Shown here piece after piece: positions 1-6,893 of a stretch of DNA of 64,000 nt. The position numbers and the translations under genes were made by a program. The notes below the pieces were generated by a model. The model was not told the DNA's origin and made no database searches. It saw only the letters and a list, made by a program, of their open reading frames with translations. The stretch spans positions 3,658,001-3,722,000 of the forward strand of contig NZ_CP056087.1 of the NCBI RefSeq assembly GCF_001839655.2, read 5' to 3'. This DNA is from Pseudomonas argentinensis. GTDB taxonomy: Bacteria > Pseudomonadota > Gammaproteobacteria > Pseudomonadales > Pseudomonadaceae. Within the stretch, counting starts at the first letter, position 1, and every line of letters starts with the position of its first letter.

Positions 1-1359
1 GGTTATGTCGTGGTGCCGCCACTGCGCCTGGGTGACGCGCAGACCCAGCCCATCAGCCTGCACGTGGTCGAGGCCAGCAGCCAGAATGCCGACGAGCAGA
101 TGGCGCCGGTATTCATCGACGCCAGCCTGGATCATGAAAGCGTTTACGTGCAGGCGCAGAGCGTGCTGACCCTGCGCATCTACCACTCGGTATCGCTGTA
201 CGACGACAGCAGTCTGACACCGCTGGAGATCGCTGACGCGCGGGTCGAATCCCTGGGCGAACCGCGCACCTACGAGCAGGACATAGGCGGCGTGCGTCAC
301 GGTGTGATCGAGCTGCGCTATGCCATCTTCCCGCAGAAGAGCGGCCAGTTGACCATCCCCGGTCAGGTGTTCAGCGCCACCCTGGCCGACCGCAGCAGCC
401 GCAACGGTTACGCGCCATTCGGGCCGCGCCCGGGCAAGGTCACCCGCGTGCGTTCGCCGGAGATTCCCCTGACGGTCAAGGCCAAGCCGGCGGACTACCC
501 GGCCGACGCGCCCTGGCTGCCGGCACGCGCCCTGAGCCTGGCCGAGGCCTGGAGCCCGGAGCCGGGCCAGGTAAAGGTCGGCGACTCGCTGACCCGCAGC
601 CTGATGCTCAAGGCCGATGGCCTGTCCAGCGCCCAGCTGCCGCCGCTGCCGGCGACCCAGGTGGAAGGCCTGCGCCGTTACCCCGATCAGCCGCAGCTGA
701 ACAACGAGGCCAGCGAGCGTGGAGTGATCGGCAGCCGCGAAGAGCGCGAGGCGCTGGTCGCCAACAAGGCCGGCACCCTGGAGTTGCCCGCCGTGGATGT
801 GGTGTGGTGGAACACCCATGAGGATCGCCTGGAGCACACCAGCCTGCCGGCGCGCACGCTGAATGTGGCCGCTGACCCTGCGCTGAGCGTCGACCAGCCG
901 GTGGAAACCCGCCCACGCGAAAGCAGCGCCGTAGACGTGCTGCTATGGCCTTGGCAGCTGAGCAGCGTGCTGCTCGCCCTGACCACCCTGCTCGGCTTCG
1001 GTCTGTGGTGGCATGCGCGCAGCCAGCCGGCGGTGCAGCGCAGCGCCCAGGTCGGGCCCAGCCCGCGCACCCTGCTCGACGACCTCAAGCGCGCCTGCCT
1101 GGCCAACGACAGCCAGGCAACCCGCCAGGCCCTCGACGCCTGGGCGCGCCAGCAACCGGAAACCCTGGCCGACATGGCCGCCCGCTTCGCGCCGCTGTCC
1201 GACGCCCTGGACGGCCTCAATGGCGCGCTGTACAGCGAAGCCGGTCAGCATTGGCAAGGCAAGCAGCTGTGGCAGGCCATCGGCGAACTGCCGGCGGCGG
1301 AAAAAACCCAGGACAGCGGCCAAGACAGCGGCCAGTTGCCACCGCTCTACCCGCGCTGA
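1..1359 (+). CDS. batD: BatD-like aerotolerance protein, C-terminal part (5' truncated by window)
   Basis: The reading frame is open from base 1, so the N-terminus lies outside the window. What is visible is a series of beta-rich, Ig-like periplasmic domains, then a single membrane segment near residues 310-335 (LLWPWQLSSVLLALTTLLGF) and a short cytoplasmic helical tail. This is the layout of BatD ('oxygen tolerance') proteins, which are encoded with MoxR ATPase and BatA/BatB von Willebrand proteins and are thought to act in envelope stress or aerotolerance. The partner genes would lie upstream, outside the window. The family assignment is from overall sequence character; the exact function of BatD is not established. 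The next gene begins 11 bases after the stop. Confidence 0.8.
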   Translation, partial: GYVVVPPLRLGDAQTQPISLHVVEASSQNADEQMAPVFIDASLDHESVYVQAQSVLTLRIYHSVSLYDDSSLTPLEIADARVESLGEPRTYEQDIGGVRHGVIELRYAIFPQKSGQLTIPGQVFSATLADRSSRNGYAPFGPRPGKVTRVRSPEIPLTVKAKPADYPADAPWLPARALSLAEAWSPEPGQVKVGDSLTRSLMLKADGLSSAQLPPLPATQVEGLRRYPDQPQLNNEASERGVIGSREEREALVANKAGTLELPAVDVVWWNTHEDRLEHTSLPARTLNVAADPALSVDQPVETRPRESSAVDVLLWPWQLSSVLLALTTLLGFGLWWHARSQPAVQRSAQVGPSPRTLLDDLKRACLANDSQATRQALDAWARQQPETLADMAARFAPLSDALDGLNGALYSEAGQHWQGKQLWQAIGELPAAEKTQDSGQDSGQLPPLYPR

Positions 1360-1370
1360 AGGGAGCCACC

Positions 1371-2195
1371 ATGGACGCTCGCCCCGCCTCGCCCATCCCC
1401 AGCTTCTGGCGCGACGCCGCCCTGCCCTTTATCGAGCTGCGCTCCATCGAAGACGGCAGAAAGGTCTGCTACGGGCGGCACAGCCATGCGTTCTTCTCGA
1501 TCGGCGCGATCACCGGCGGTCAGAGCACCTACAGCAACCGCGAGGTGGATCGCCAGGTGAGCCAGGGCACAGTGGTGCTGATGAACCCTGGCGACGTGCA
1601 CGCCTGCAACCCCATCGACGGCGAGCCCTGGTCGTACCTGATGTGCTACGTCGACCCGCAGTGGCTGGGCGAACTGCAGCACGCCCAGGACTTTACCGAC
1701 ACACCCACGTTCCAGCGCTTCGCCTCCATCGCCAGCAACGATGCAGAGCTGTATCAGGGCCTGCTGGCATTGCGGCGCAGCCTACTCGATCCAGCGGCCA
1801 GCACCGCCGAGAAGCGCGCCCAAGCCGAGACCTTCTTCGGCCTGGCGCTGCAGCGGCTGGTGCTCGAGGGCGAGCGTGACGACAGCCTGAATCCGCGCCT
1901 GGAACTGGCCGCCGAGCTGATCGAGCAACACTGCGGCGAGCCGCTACGTCTCGATACCCTGTGCGAAGCGGCGCAATTGTCTCCGTCGCAATTGATCCGG
2001 GGCTTCAAACAACGCTACGGCCTGACGCCCCACGCCTACCTGCTCAACCGCCGCATCCAGTTCGCCCACGCCCGCCTGAAAAGCGGCGCGGCCCTGGCCG
2101 AAGTCGCCCAGGAAGCCGGCTTCGCCGACCAGGCGCACTTCCAACGCACCTTCAAACAACTCCTCGCCGCCACGCCCGGCCAATATCGCGGCTAG
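1371..2195 (+). CDS. AraC-family transcriptional regulator (cupin sensor + HTH)
   Basis: A 274-residue protein. Residues about 20-110 form a cupin-type AraC ligand-binding domain (HSHAFFSIGAITGG, then MNPGDVHACNP), and residues about 175-270 form the two helix-turn-helix motifs (LDTLCEAAQLSPSQLIRGF and AEVAQEAGFADQAHFQRTFK). The ATG at 1371 follows GGGAG after a short spacer. It lies 11 bases behind batD on the same strand. The exporter gene beyond the repeat-rich gap is convergent, and AraC regulators of this type are often found beside LysE/RhtB exporters, so it may control that gene; this is an inference from context. No ligand can be named. Confidence 0.88.
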   Translation: MDARPASPIPSFWRDAALPFIELRSIEDGRKVCYGRHSHAFFSIGAITGGQSTYSNREVDRQVSQGTVVLMNPGDVHACNPIDGEPWSYLMCYVDPQWLGELQHAQDFTDTPTFQRFASIASNDAELYQGLLALRRSLLDPAASTAEKRAQAETFFGLALQRLVLEGERDDSLNPRLELAAELIEQHCGEPLRLDTLCEAAQLSPSQLIRGFKQRYGLTPHAYLLNRRIQFAHARLKSGAALAEVAQEAGFADQAHFQRTFKQLLAATPGQYRG

Positions 2196-2217
2196 CCAGA
2201 TCCGACGCTGTAGCTCG

Positions 2218-2323
2218 TAGGGCGAACCGGGGCGCCGGCCGCTGGTAGCGAAGCGAACAGTCCCCCAACTGATGCCGATCATCAAACCATGGCAACGGCG
2301 TACTGCTTCGCGAGTACGCCGTG
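2218..2323. repeat. Intergenic repeat of the 'GTAGGGCG...GCGAAGCGAACAGTC' family, copy 1
   Basis: Shares with the copy at 2708-2803 the blocks GCGAAGCGAACAGTC, ATGCCGATC and CAACGGCGTACTGCTTCGCG. A more diverged version lies between (about 2434-2525). It starts with GTAGGGCG and has no coding character. Confidence 0.6.
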
Positions 2324-2337
2324 CTGTTCGCGATCTC

Positions 2338-2408
2338 GTGGGAGGGGCTTTAGCCCCGAGCTCTTTTGTTTGCCTTGATAAAAACTCGCGGCTAAAGCCG
2401 CTCCCACG
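2338..2408. repeat. REP-like palindrome, copy 1
   Basis: The arms GTGGGAGGGGCTTTAGCC and GGCTAAAGCCGCTCCCAC pair across a roughly 35-base loop. A near-identical copy lies at 2546-2615. This is a common Pseudomonas intergenic repeat type. It sits between two convergent genes, where it could act as an mRNA end or a gyrase/IHF site, but the sequence alone does not show that. Confidence 0.75.
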
Positions 2409-2545
2409 CAATCACTGAGCCTGCAGGGCAGACTCAGGAGCGCCAGCGAACAGCCCGCCGGTCCATGCCGGGTTCGTTACGCCCCTCGACCAGCCGTTCA
2501 AGGCGTACTGCTTCGCAAGTACGCCTAGTGCTGTTTCGCGGTCTC

Positions 2546-2615
2546 GTGGGAGGGGCTTTAGCCCCGAGCTCTTTGTTTGCCTTGATAAAAACTCGCGGCT
2601 AAAGCCACTCCCACG
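2546..2615. repeat. REP-like palindrome, copy 2
   Basis: Second copy of the 2338-2408 palindrome, including the internal spacer (GAGCTCTTTGTTTGCCTTGA), with only small differences. The two are about 208 bases apart in the same orientation, and each is preceded by a copy of the GTAGGGCG-type repeat, so the composite unit appears duplicated in tandem. Confidence 0.75.
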
Positions 2616-2707
2616 AATCGCTGAGCGGCCGCTTCTGCCTTGTATTTGCCGCTTTATGGACATAAAAATCGTGGACAGCCTCAACCAGGTTTACGCCAGC
2701 ACCAGCT

Positions 2708-2803
2708 CGTAGGGCGGACTCAGGAGCGAAGCGAACAGTCCGCCAATTCATGCCGATCCTGATACCACCGCAACGGCGTACTGCTTCGCGAGTACGCCCT
2801 ACC
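2708..2803. repeat. Intergenic repeat of the 'GTAGGGCGG...GTACGCCCTAC' family, copy 2
   Basis: Bounded by GTAGGGCGGACTC and GAGTACGCCCTAC, which form a short terminal inverted repeat (GTAGGGCG / CGCCCTAC). It ends about 20 bases from the stop codon of the LysE gene. Together with the other copies, these repeats account for the whole 626-base gap between the AraC and LysE genes. Confidence 0.6.
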
Positions 2804-2821
2804 GCCCTGGTGTTTGTCGGC

Positions 2822-3412
2822 TTACGCCAACACCAGATACCCCGCACTGGCCACCAACAACCCCGCCAGCACCCGATTGAACACCCGCACCCGCCGCGGC
2901 GCCTGCAGATACGGCTGCAAGCAGGCGCCGGCGACAGCCCAGCAAGCCAACGACAGATAACAGACCACGCAATAGATCGCCGCGAACAGCCACACCCGCC
3001 CCGCATCGCCATCAGCCGCAAAGGCACCAGTGCCGGCAATCACTGCCAACCACGCCTTGGGGTTAAGCCACTGCATCAGTGCGCCGCCAGCAAAAGACGC
3101 AACCGCCTCGCCTTCAGCGCTGTGCAACGCGCCGTTATCGACCGCCAAGCGCCAGGCCAGATAAAGCAGAAAGGCCACGCCAGCCCACTGGATCGCCGTC
3201 GTCAGCCAGGGCAACAGCACCAGCAACTGATGCAGCCCCAGGCCAATCAAAACCAGCAGTAACGTAAAGCCCAGCGTCGCCCCGGCGACATGCCTCATGG
3301 CCACCCACAGGCCATGGCGGGCACCCGCGCTCAGCGACACCAGGTTGACCGGCCCAGGAGAAATGGAAGCGGCCAGCGCAAACGCCGCCATGGACAGATA
3401 CAGACTCATCAT
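2822..3412 (-). CDS. LysE/RhtB-family amino-acid exporter
   Basis: A 196-residue inner-membrane protein with about six hydrophobic segments. The N-terminal segment and SISPGPVNLVSLSAGARHG motif are typical of the LysE/RhtB exporter superfamily, as are AGATLGFTLLL and the WLNPKAW motif near residue 115. The family pumps amino acids or small metabolites out of the cytoplasm; the substrate cannot be told. The start chosen is the first ATG of an ATG-ATG pair, preceded by GAGGT at a 7-base spacing. The frame extends further upstream, but that extension lacks membrane character and overlaps the promoter region. It is convergent with the AraC gene. Confidence 0.88.
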   Translation of the reverse strand: MMSLYLSMAAFALAASISPGPVNLVSLSAGARHGLWVAMRHVAGATLGFTLLLVLIGLGLHQLLVLLPWLTTAIQWAGVAFLLYLAWRLAVDNGALHSAEGEAVASFAGGALMQWLNPKAWLAVIAGTGAFAADGDAGRVWLFAAIYCVVCYLSLACWAVAGACLQPYLQAPRRVRVFNRVLAGLLVASAGYLVLA

Positions 3413-3550
3413 CACGCCTACCTCACTGCTGATCGAGTGAGGCACGTTACGTAGCGCGCGAGCGGACGTATTGAAGAAAATTTGCACCCTCTGAAATGAA
3501 AATCGCGGCTAGGCTGCAGTTTCTCATTTGCTAATAACTATAATAGCTCG

Positions 3551-3626
3551 GCATAACGTCTGGGTAATGGGCGGGCCTTAATCCCTCCCAATGGGCGAAG
3601 CTAACGAGTTGAACCAATTGCTATCC
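3551..3626 (-). other. attC recombination site A (76 bp), terminal
   Basis: Read on the minus strand it begins with R'' GGATAGC, continues with L'' TTGGTTCAA, an imperfect central stem (GGAGGGATTAAGGCCCGCC), L' TACCCAGAC, and ends in R' GTTATGC. Length and blocks match sites B and D. Its R'' core is the most degenerate of the set, lacking the usual RYYYAAC. Confidence 0.75.
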
Positions 3627-3644
3627 GCTATTTACACTATTACT

Positions 3645-4763
3645 TTAAGTACGAACAGAAATTTTCCATAAATGCTCTAGCGCGCCATCGTAGAACTGGC
3701 AGAGCGCCTGAATACTTGCAGTGTGCTCTTTAATTCCACCTATGTGTTTTATTGCCTCGCGTAGAAATGCCTGTCGTGCACCGAACGAGGGATGAGATTC
3801 AGACTCGTCCTCCTCAAAATGCTCGTCTCGGATACCTGAGAGAAGGCTACGGTAGCGCTCAGACAACACCATTGCAGAAAAGAAAAGGTCAAGGCCTATA
3901 AATGAAAGTGCAGAATCATAACCTTTGCGAGACATCGCCTGAAGTGTAAGCACGCAGCCCCACAAATCGGCTTCGAATTCTTGCTGATGAGATTTATATA
4001 TCTCTGCCTCGGAAAGCATCCGCATTGAGCGCCAAGCTGCGTCACCTAAGTGACCAGCATTAAAGTGACCAAACTCATGGCCAACAACCATTAATTCCAT
4101 TCCTTGCCGGAGAAGCTCGGAATAAGAAATATAACCTTTTGGTAGAGGATACGGCTCAGCCTCATTTGGACGACCCAATACTACATAGGCGTGCAGCACA
4201 TCAAAAAAACGCTCTGCACATTTGTTTGTATTATTCTCGATCTGCACCTTGACTTTATCGAGATCACTCGAGAGCTGAATTTCAGATGAATCTGAATTTA
4301 TGATGGGGAGGCAGAGCGCAAAAGCTTTAGAAAAGAGATGGCAGTACAGGAAAAGCTGAGAGTCAAATAGTAAGAATGTCGACTAGAACACTTCAGGTTC
4401 GCCGCACAGGCATTTACTTGGCCGGTTGGAATAGTGCTCGAGTGCGGAAACTGCTCGTATTCAAGTTTAAAGTCCTGGGCGGACTGTTCAATTTCTGCAA
4501 TCAAGTCAGAAAGAATTGAGTGCTGTGATATCGAGTCGAAACGTGTAGGTAGGATGACCTCATCTCTTTGCATTTCACTAAGAAATTTATCTAACTCCTC
4601 TTTTGGGTAGTAGCTGGAAAAAACCTCCTGTATTTTCCATGCAAAAAAACCTTTTTCACGCTCCAATTCAACTTTCCATAGATCATTAAGCTTCCCAAAC
4701 TCACCGCGCGCGATGCTTTCTTCTAAGCACTTGAAGTCTGTCGGATCTGTATGAGATATTCAT
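3645..4763 (-). pseudogene. Frameshifted M48-like zinc metalloprotease in integron cassette 4
   Basis: The 3' part (3645-4247 and further upstream in the same frame to about 4382) encodes HEFGHFNAGH followed about 30 residues later by EFEADLWG and then SHPS...R. This is the HExxH...ExxAD pattern of M48-type zinc peptidases. The 5' part (about 4385-4759) continues convincingly in a different frame (SIARGEFGKLNDLW, then YYPKEELDKFLSEM). The two frames overlap near 4380, so one base appears missing there. The only good start, ATG at 4763, lies two bases after the cassette core GTTAGCC and is in the downstream frame, so a second, compensating shift just after the start is likely. Either it is a decayed gene or the assembly has indels. 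No signal peptide is seen. Confidence 0.65.
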
Positions 4764-4766
4764 AGT

Positions 4767-4773
4767 GGCTAAC
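4767..4773 (-). other. Core-like cassette junction GTTAGCC in front of cassette 4 gene
   Basis: GTTAGCC on the minus strand matches the GTTRRRY core exactly and stands two bases before the ATG at 4763, just as the cores of cassettes 1 and 2 stand close to their starts. Site B, 117 bases upstream, ends in TTTAGCC. The segment between is therefore bounded by TTAGCC repeats. Confidence 0.5.
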
Positions 4774-4813
4774 TTTTTTTAAGGGCCAGTTTAGCCTGTC
4801 CTGTGGAGCGGGC

Positions 4814-4867
4814 AATAGGGACAGACGACGATTTACCGATAAATTAATCGTGATCTGTCCCCTTATT
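4814..4867. repeat. 54-bp palindromic repeat (AATAGGGACAGA ... TCTGTCCCCTTATT)
   Basis: The outer arms AATAGGGACAGA and TCTGTCCC-CTTATT pair, and the inner arms ACGATTTA and TAAATTAATCGT extend the hairpin. Hairpins flanked by GGGACAGA/TCTGTCCC are widespread in gamma-proteobacteria and are often linked to REP-associated Y1 transposases; that link is inferred here. It lies in the 110-base gene-free stretch between attC site B and the cassette 4 gene. Confidence 0.65.
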
Positions 4868-4883
4868 GTTCTCCGGTCATTAT

Positions 4884-4959
4884 GGCTAAAGTTTGGTTAT
4901 GGGGCGGGCTCTAGCCCGTCCCAGTGAGCGAAGCGAGCGATTTGAACCAGTTGTTATGA
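4884..4959 (-). other. attC recombination site B (76 bp)
   Basis: On the minus strand: R'' TCATAAC, L'' CTGGTTCAAA, central stem ACGGGCTAGAGCCCG, L' ATAACCAAAC, R' TTTAGCC. It differs from canonical R' only in having T instead of the conserved G at the cleavage position. R'' (GACTCATAAC) is the exact complement of the start of its own cassette (GTTATGAGTC). Confidence 0.82.
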
Positions 4960-5448
4960 GTCAAACCCGAGATTTGATAGTGTTTCAGAGCTCACATTTA
5001 GCATGCTGTGAACTAAATTGTTTCCATGCACTTCCATTGCCAAGTGATCATCCGGGTCCCATTGCCCATAAGTCTCTTTGGCATGGTCAAGTTCCAATTG
5101 GCTTTTATCTAAAAATGACTGAAACTCTTTGCGATGCTTTTTTCTTAGATATGGTGAGATTTTGTAGCTATTGGCATGAAGGGATTTTACAAGCTCGATA
5201 ACATTATTCTCTGTATTGCCCCATGAGTCAGACATGGAAAAGGAGTCTGCATAAGTGCTACTAAGCTCATGATGAGCAAGGAACTTAATCTTGGATATGG
5301 ATTCTATTAATAGTTCTGTTGCGGAGATTTCTTTCTCCCAGCGCCATTGCTTTCGCTTCAAACACATGGGAAGTATAAAGCCTGATAATGCAGCGCCAGT
5401 GATTGTGCCTAGCAGAGGAAGCAAAAGTAGCAATATTGAGTTATTCAT
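4954..5448 (-). CDS. Cassette 3: membrane-anchored protein of unknown function
   Basis: A 164-residue protein. Residues 4-30 are strongly hydrophobic with a Gly-rich stretch (LLPLLGTITGAALSGFILP), followed by KRKQWRW and a largely helical, charged cytoplasmic body. No known domain was recognised. The stop codon TAA lies inside the R'' core of attC site B. The 77-base leader upstream of the ATG is very AT-rich (ATATAATATATAAATAATTA) and may hold the cassette's own promoter. Cassettes of sedentary integrons often carry toxin-antitoxin or phage-defence functions, but nothing in this protein proves such a role. Confidence 0.75.
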   Translation of the reverse strand: MNNSILLLLLPLLGTITGAALSGFILPMCLKRKQWRWEKEISATELLIESISKIKFLAHHELSSTYADSFSMSDSWGNTENNVIELVKSLHANSYKISPYLRKKHRKEFQSFLDKSQLELDHAKETYGQWDPDDHLAMEVHGNNLVHSMLNVSSETLSNLGFDS

Positions 5449-5519
5449 TTTTTGCTCGACAATAAAGCAATTTAATAATTATTTATATATTATATTTGGG
5501 CTCGGCAGTATGCTTTGAC

Positions 5520-5652
5520 TCATAACGCCGTACTCAACGGCAGTTTGTAAGTTGTGATTTTGCGGATTACTTTTGCCTAGCAAAAACCACAAAACCACAA
5601 CTTACACACTGTCCAGCGCACGTAGTACGTGGGTTGCAGCACCTTGTTATAT
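5520..5652 (-). other. attC recombination site C (133 bp, long type)
   Basis: On the minus strand it starts with R'' ATATAAC and ends with R' GTTATGA. Between lies a long hairpin with arms GTAAGTTGTGGTTTTG and CAAAATCACAACTTAC plus an inner TTTGC/GCAAA pair. It is unrelated in sequence to the three 76-bp sites and resembles the long attC class of VCR-like repeats, suggesting this cassette came from a different source. Confidence 0.75.
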
Positions 5653-6150
5653 TGCAGTGTAGTTTATGTAGCGCATTACAAATGAAACCAATAAGCACAG
5701 GAAACCCAAACCTGCCAAAGGCCCCTTTTCTGTGCTTGTTAGAAACTTTGTAATTGCTTTAAAAACACCACCCATACCCAGAGGAACTAGCAATGGGAAG
5801 ATTATATTCATTAGAGCTAGAAAACCGCCTGATACAAGAAACAGATAAAGAAGCCCTGTTACTAGTGCAACCTCCGGGCGCGATGAACCATCAAATGAAG
5901 CACCAAATTTAAGAACCAAATACGCCAGGCCAAATGCAAGAAAAGACAGAAGGATTCGAGGAATATTTACCTTTAGAAACTCCAGTGATTGGTTAATATC
6001 TTTATCGACGTTACTCTGAACACCACTAAAATATTTACCTAAAACCCCGTCCATGTAGGCTCTCCAAGTTTTGGGAGTAAAGTAGTCCCACCCCATCATT
6101 ACAGCTGCAGCAACCTGAAAGTACAAAATTGTTAATTCTTGGAATGGCAC
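5647..6150 (-). CDS. Cassette 2: polytopic membrane protein of unknown function
   Basis: A 167-residue protein with a GTG start preceded by GAGGAT at a suitable distance, 22 bases after the cassette core. It has about four hydrophobic segments: residues 7-22, 63-83, 94-130 (double length) and 145-162 (LAGLGFLCLLVSFVMRYI). Between the first two is a polar amphipathic stretch (VQSNVDKDINQSLEFLK). No family was recognised. The stop TAA lies within the R'' core (ATATAAC) of attC site C. Base composition is AT-rich compared with the core genes around the array. Confidence 0.75.
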   Translation of the reverse strand: MPFQELTILYFQVAAAVMMGWDYFTPKTWRAYMDGVLGKYFSGVQSNVDKDINQSLEFLKVNIPRILLSFLAFGLAYLVLKFGASFDGSSRPEVALVTGLLYLFLVSGGFLALMNIIFPLLVPLGMGGVFKAITKFLTSTEKGPLAGLGFLCLLVSFVMRYINYTAI

Positions 6151-6166
6151 TATTTATCCTCTTGAA

Positions 6167-6242
6167 GCATAACGTTTGGTTAAGGGGCGGGCTTTAGCCC
6201 GTGCCAGTGAGCGAAGTGAACGGTTTGAACCACTGGTTAGGT
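6167..6242 (-). other. attC recombination site D (76 bp)
   Basis: The best-preserved site. On the minus strand: R'' ACCTAAC (exact RYYYAAC), L'' TGGTTCAAA, conserved middle ACTTCGCTCACTGG, central stem CGGGCTAAAGCCCG, L' TTAACCAAAC, R' GTTATGC. L'' TGGTT pairs with L' AACCA with extra unpaired bases on one side, as expected for a folded attC. Confidence 0.88.
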
Positions 6243-6623
6243 GCTGGAGTCAGCAGATAATACCGCTTCATACGCTCCGCTTTCAGGATTAAAAGCAACA
6301 AAACCGTTTACTCCTTTTTGAATCCACAATTTGCCGCAGGACTGACACTCGTAAGCTACAGCAGAGTTACTCAATAATTTGCTTCCGATAATGTCGTAGC
6401 AGGCCTCGGCTGCTTTCGGGCTCCATGGCGTATTTCCGTACCGCTCATTCAAATGTGCCTCTAGGCTTCCAGCTTTCGCTGCAGTCAATAGGAGGTTCAT
6501 TTCTTGCGCTAAATCATCAATAAAGCGATCTTCCTGCTGATCTTTTATAAGCGAAGCTTTATAGGGTAGTGAATCCGTTTGATCTCGGATTATGTTGCCG
6601 CATGTGCATGCGAGCTTACTCAT
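6237..6623 (-). CDS. Cassette 1: small protein with paired-cysteine (zinc-ribbon-like) motifs
   Basis: A 128-residue protein. CTCG at residues 6-9 and CQSC at 93-96 (context YECQSCGKLWIQKG) could together bind one zinc ion; a helical, acidic region lies between. No family is recognised. The ATG at 6623 lies four bases from the cassette core GTTAGGTGC; a longer open frame upstream crosses that core and is rejected. The stop TAA lies inside the R'' core of attC site D. This is the first cassette of the array, closest to the candidate promoter at 6680-6709. Confidence 0.75.
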   Translation of the reverse strand: MSKLACTCGNIIRDQTDSLPYKASLIKDQQEDRFIDDLAQEMNLLLTAAKAGSLEAHLNERYGNTPWSPKAAEACYDIIGSKLLSNSAVAYECQSCGKLWIQKGVNGFVAFNPESGAYEAVLSADSST

Positions 6624-6679
6624 GAAGCACCTAACAGTGATTAGACAGAATTCTGCGTTAACGCAATAGTAAAGCGCTC

Positions 6680-6709
6680 TGTATAAGCGCACCCTACCCG
6701 TATTCGCAA
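6680..6709 (-). promoter_or_regulatory. Candidate sigma-70 promoter driving the cassette array (Pc-like position)
   Basis: On the minus strand TTGCGA (6704-6709) and TATACA (6680-6685) are separated by 18 bases. They point into cassette 1, whose core starts about 45 bases downstream. Each hexamer matches consensus at four of six positions. GCGTTAACGC lies between promoter and core and might be part of an attI-like site. Confidence 0.4.
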
Positions 6710-6833
6710 AAATCAAACTCCATGTCAATCAGCAGCTTACCCACCTATAGAGCGGCCCCACCTGTATTCGCCTGAATCCCGCATTTTCATGGCCATCACT
6801 GTCCTATAAAAACCAGCCCTATCCTGCAGTAGC

Positions 6834-6871
6834 AAAACGACCTCTACGGCATGCAAATGCCGTAGAGGTCG
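6834..6871 (-). terminator. Rho-independent terminator of the DUF1302-RND operon
   Basis: A perfect 15-bp stem (CGACCTCTACGGCAT / ATGCCGTAGAGGTCG) with a 4-base loop, followed on the minus strand by TTTTGC. It sits 23-60 bases after the RND gene stop. The other side has GCGCCTTTTA, so it may work in both directions and insulate the operon from the cassette array. Confidence 0.88.
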
Positions 6872-6893
6872 CGCCTTTTATAGAGCCAACCAG

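Larger units (their letters stand above)
3551..6635 (-). mobile_element. Integron gene-cassette array without integrase (CALIN), four cassettes
   Basis: Four ORFs on the minus strand alternate with four attC-like sites: 6167-6242, 5520-5652, 4884-4959 and 3551-3626. Three sites are exactly 76 bp. Each cassette's leading sequence is complementary to the R'' core at its own far end: GTTAGGTGC at 6627-6635 with GCACCTAAC at 6236-6244, and GTTATGAGTC at 5526 with GACTCATAAC at 4953-4962. This is the signature of circular cassettes inserted by an integron integrase. The island is clearly more AT-rich than its surroundings. No tyrosine recombinase gene is present on either side in this window, so it fits a CALIN or an array left behind by a chromosomal integron. 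Confidence 0.85.

Noticed and set aside
2196..2821. Small ORFs in the REP-rich gap, and a possible CRISPR array
   Set aside because: The repeats are few, palindromic, and not regularly spaced with unique spacers; the ORFs consist of repeat sequence.
6636..6893. An integrase gene or remnant next to the cassette array
   Set aside because: No tyrosine-recombinase motifs are seen on either strand in this interval or beyond site A; only a terminator and a possible promoter are present.
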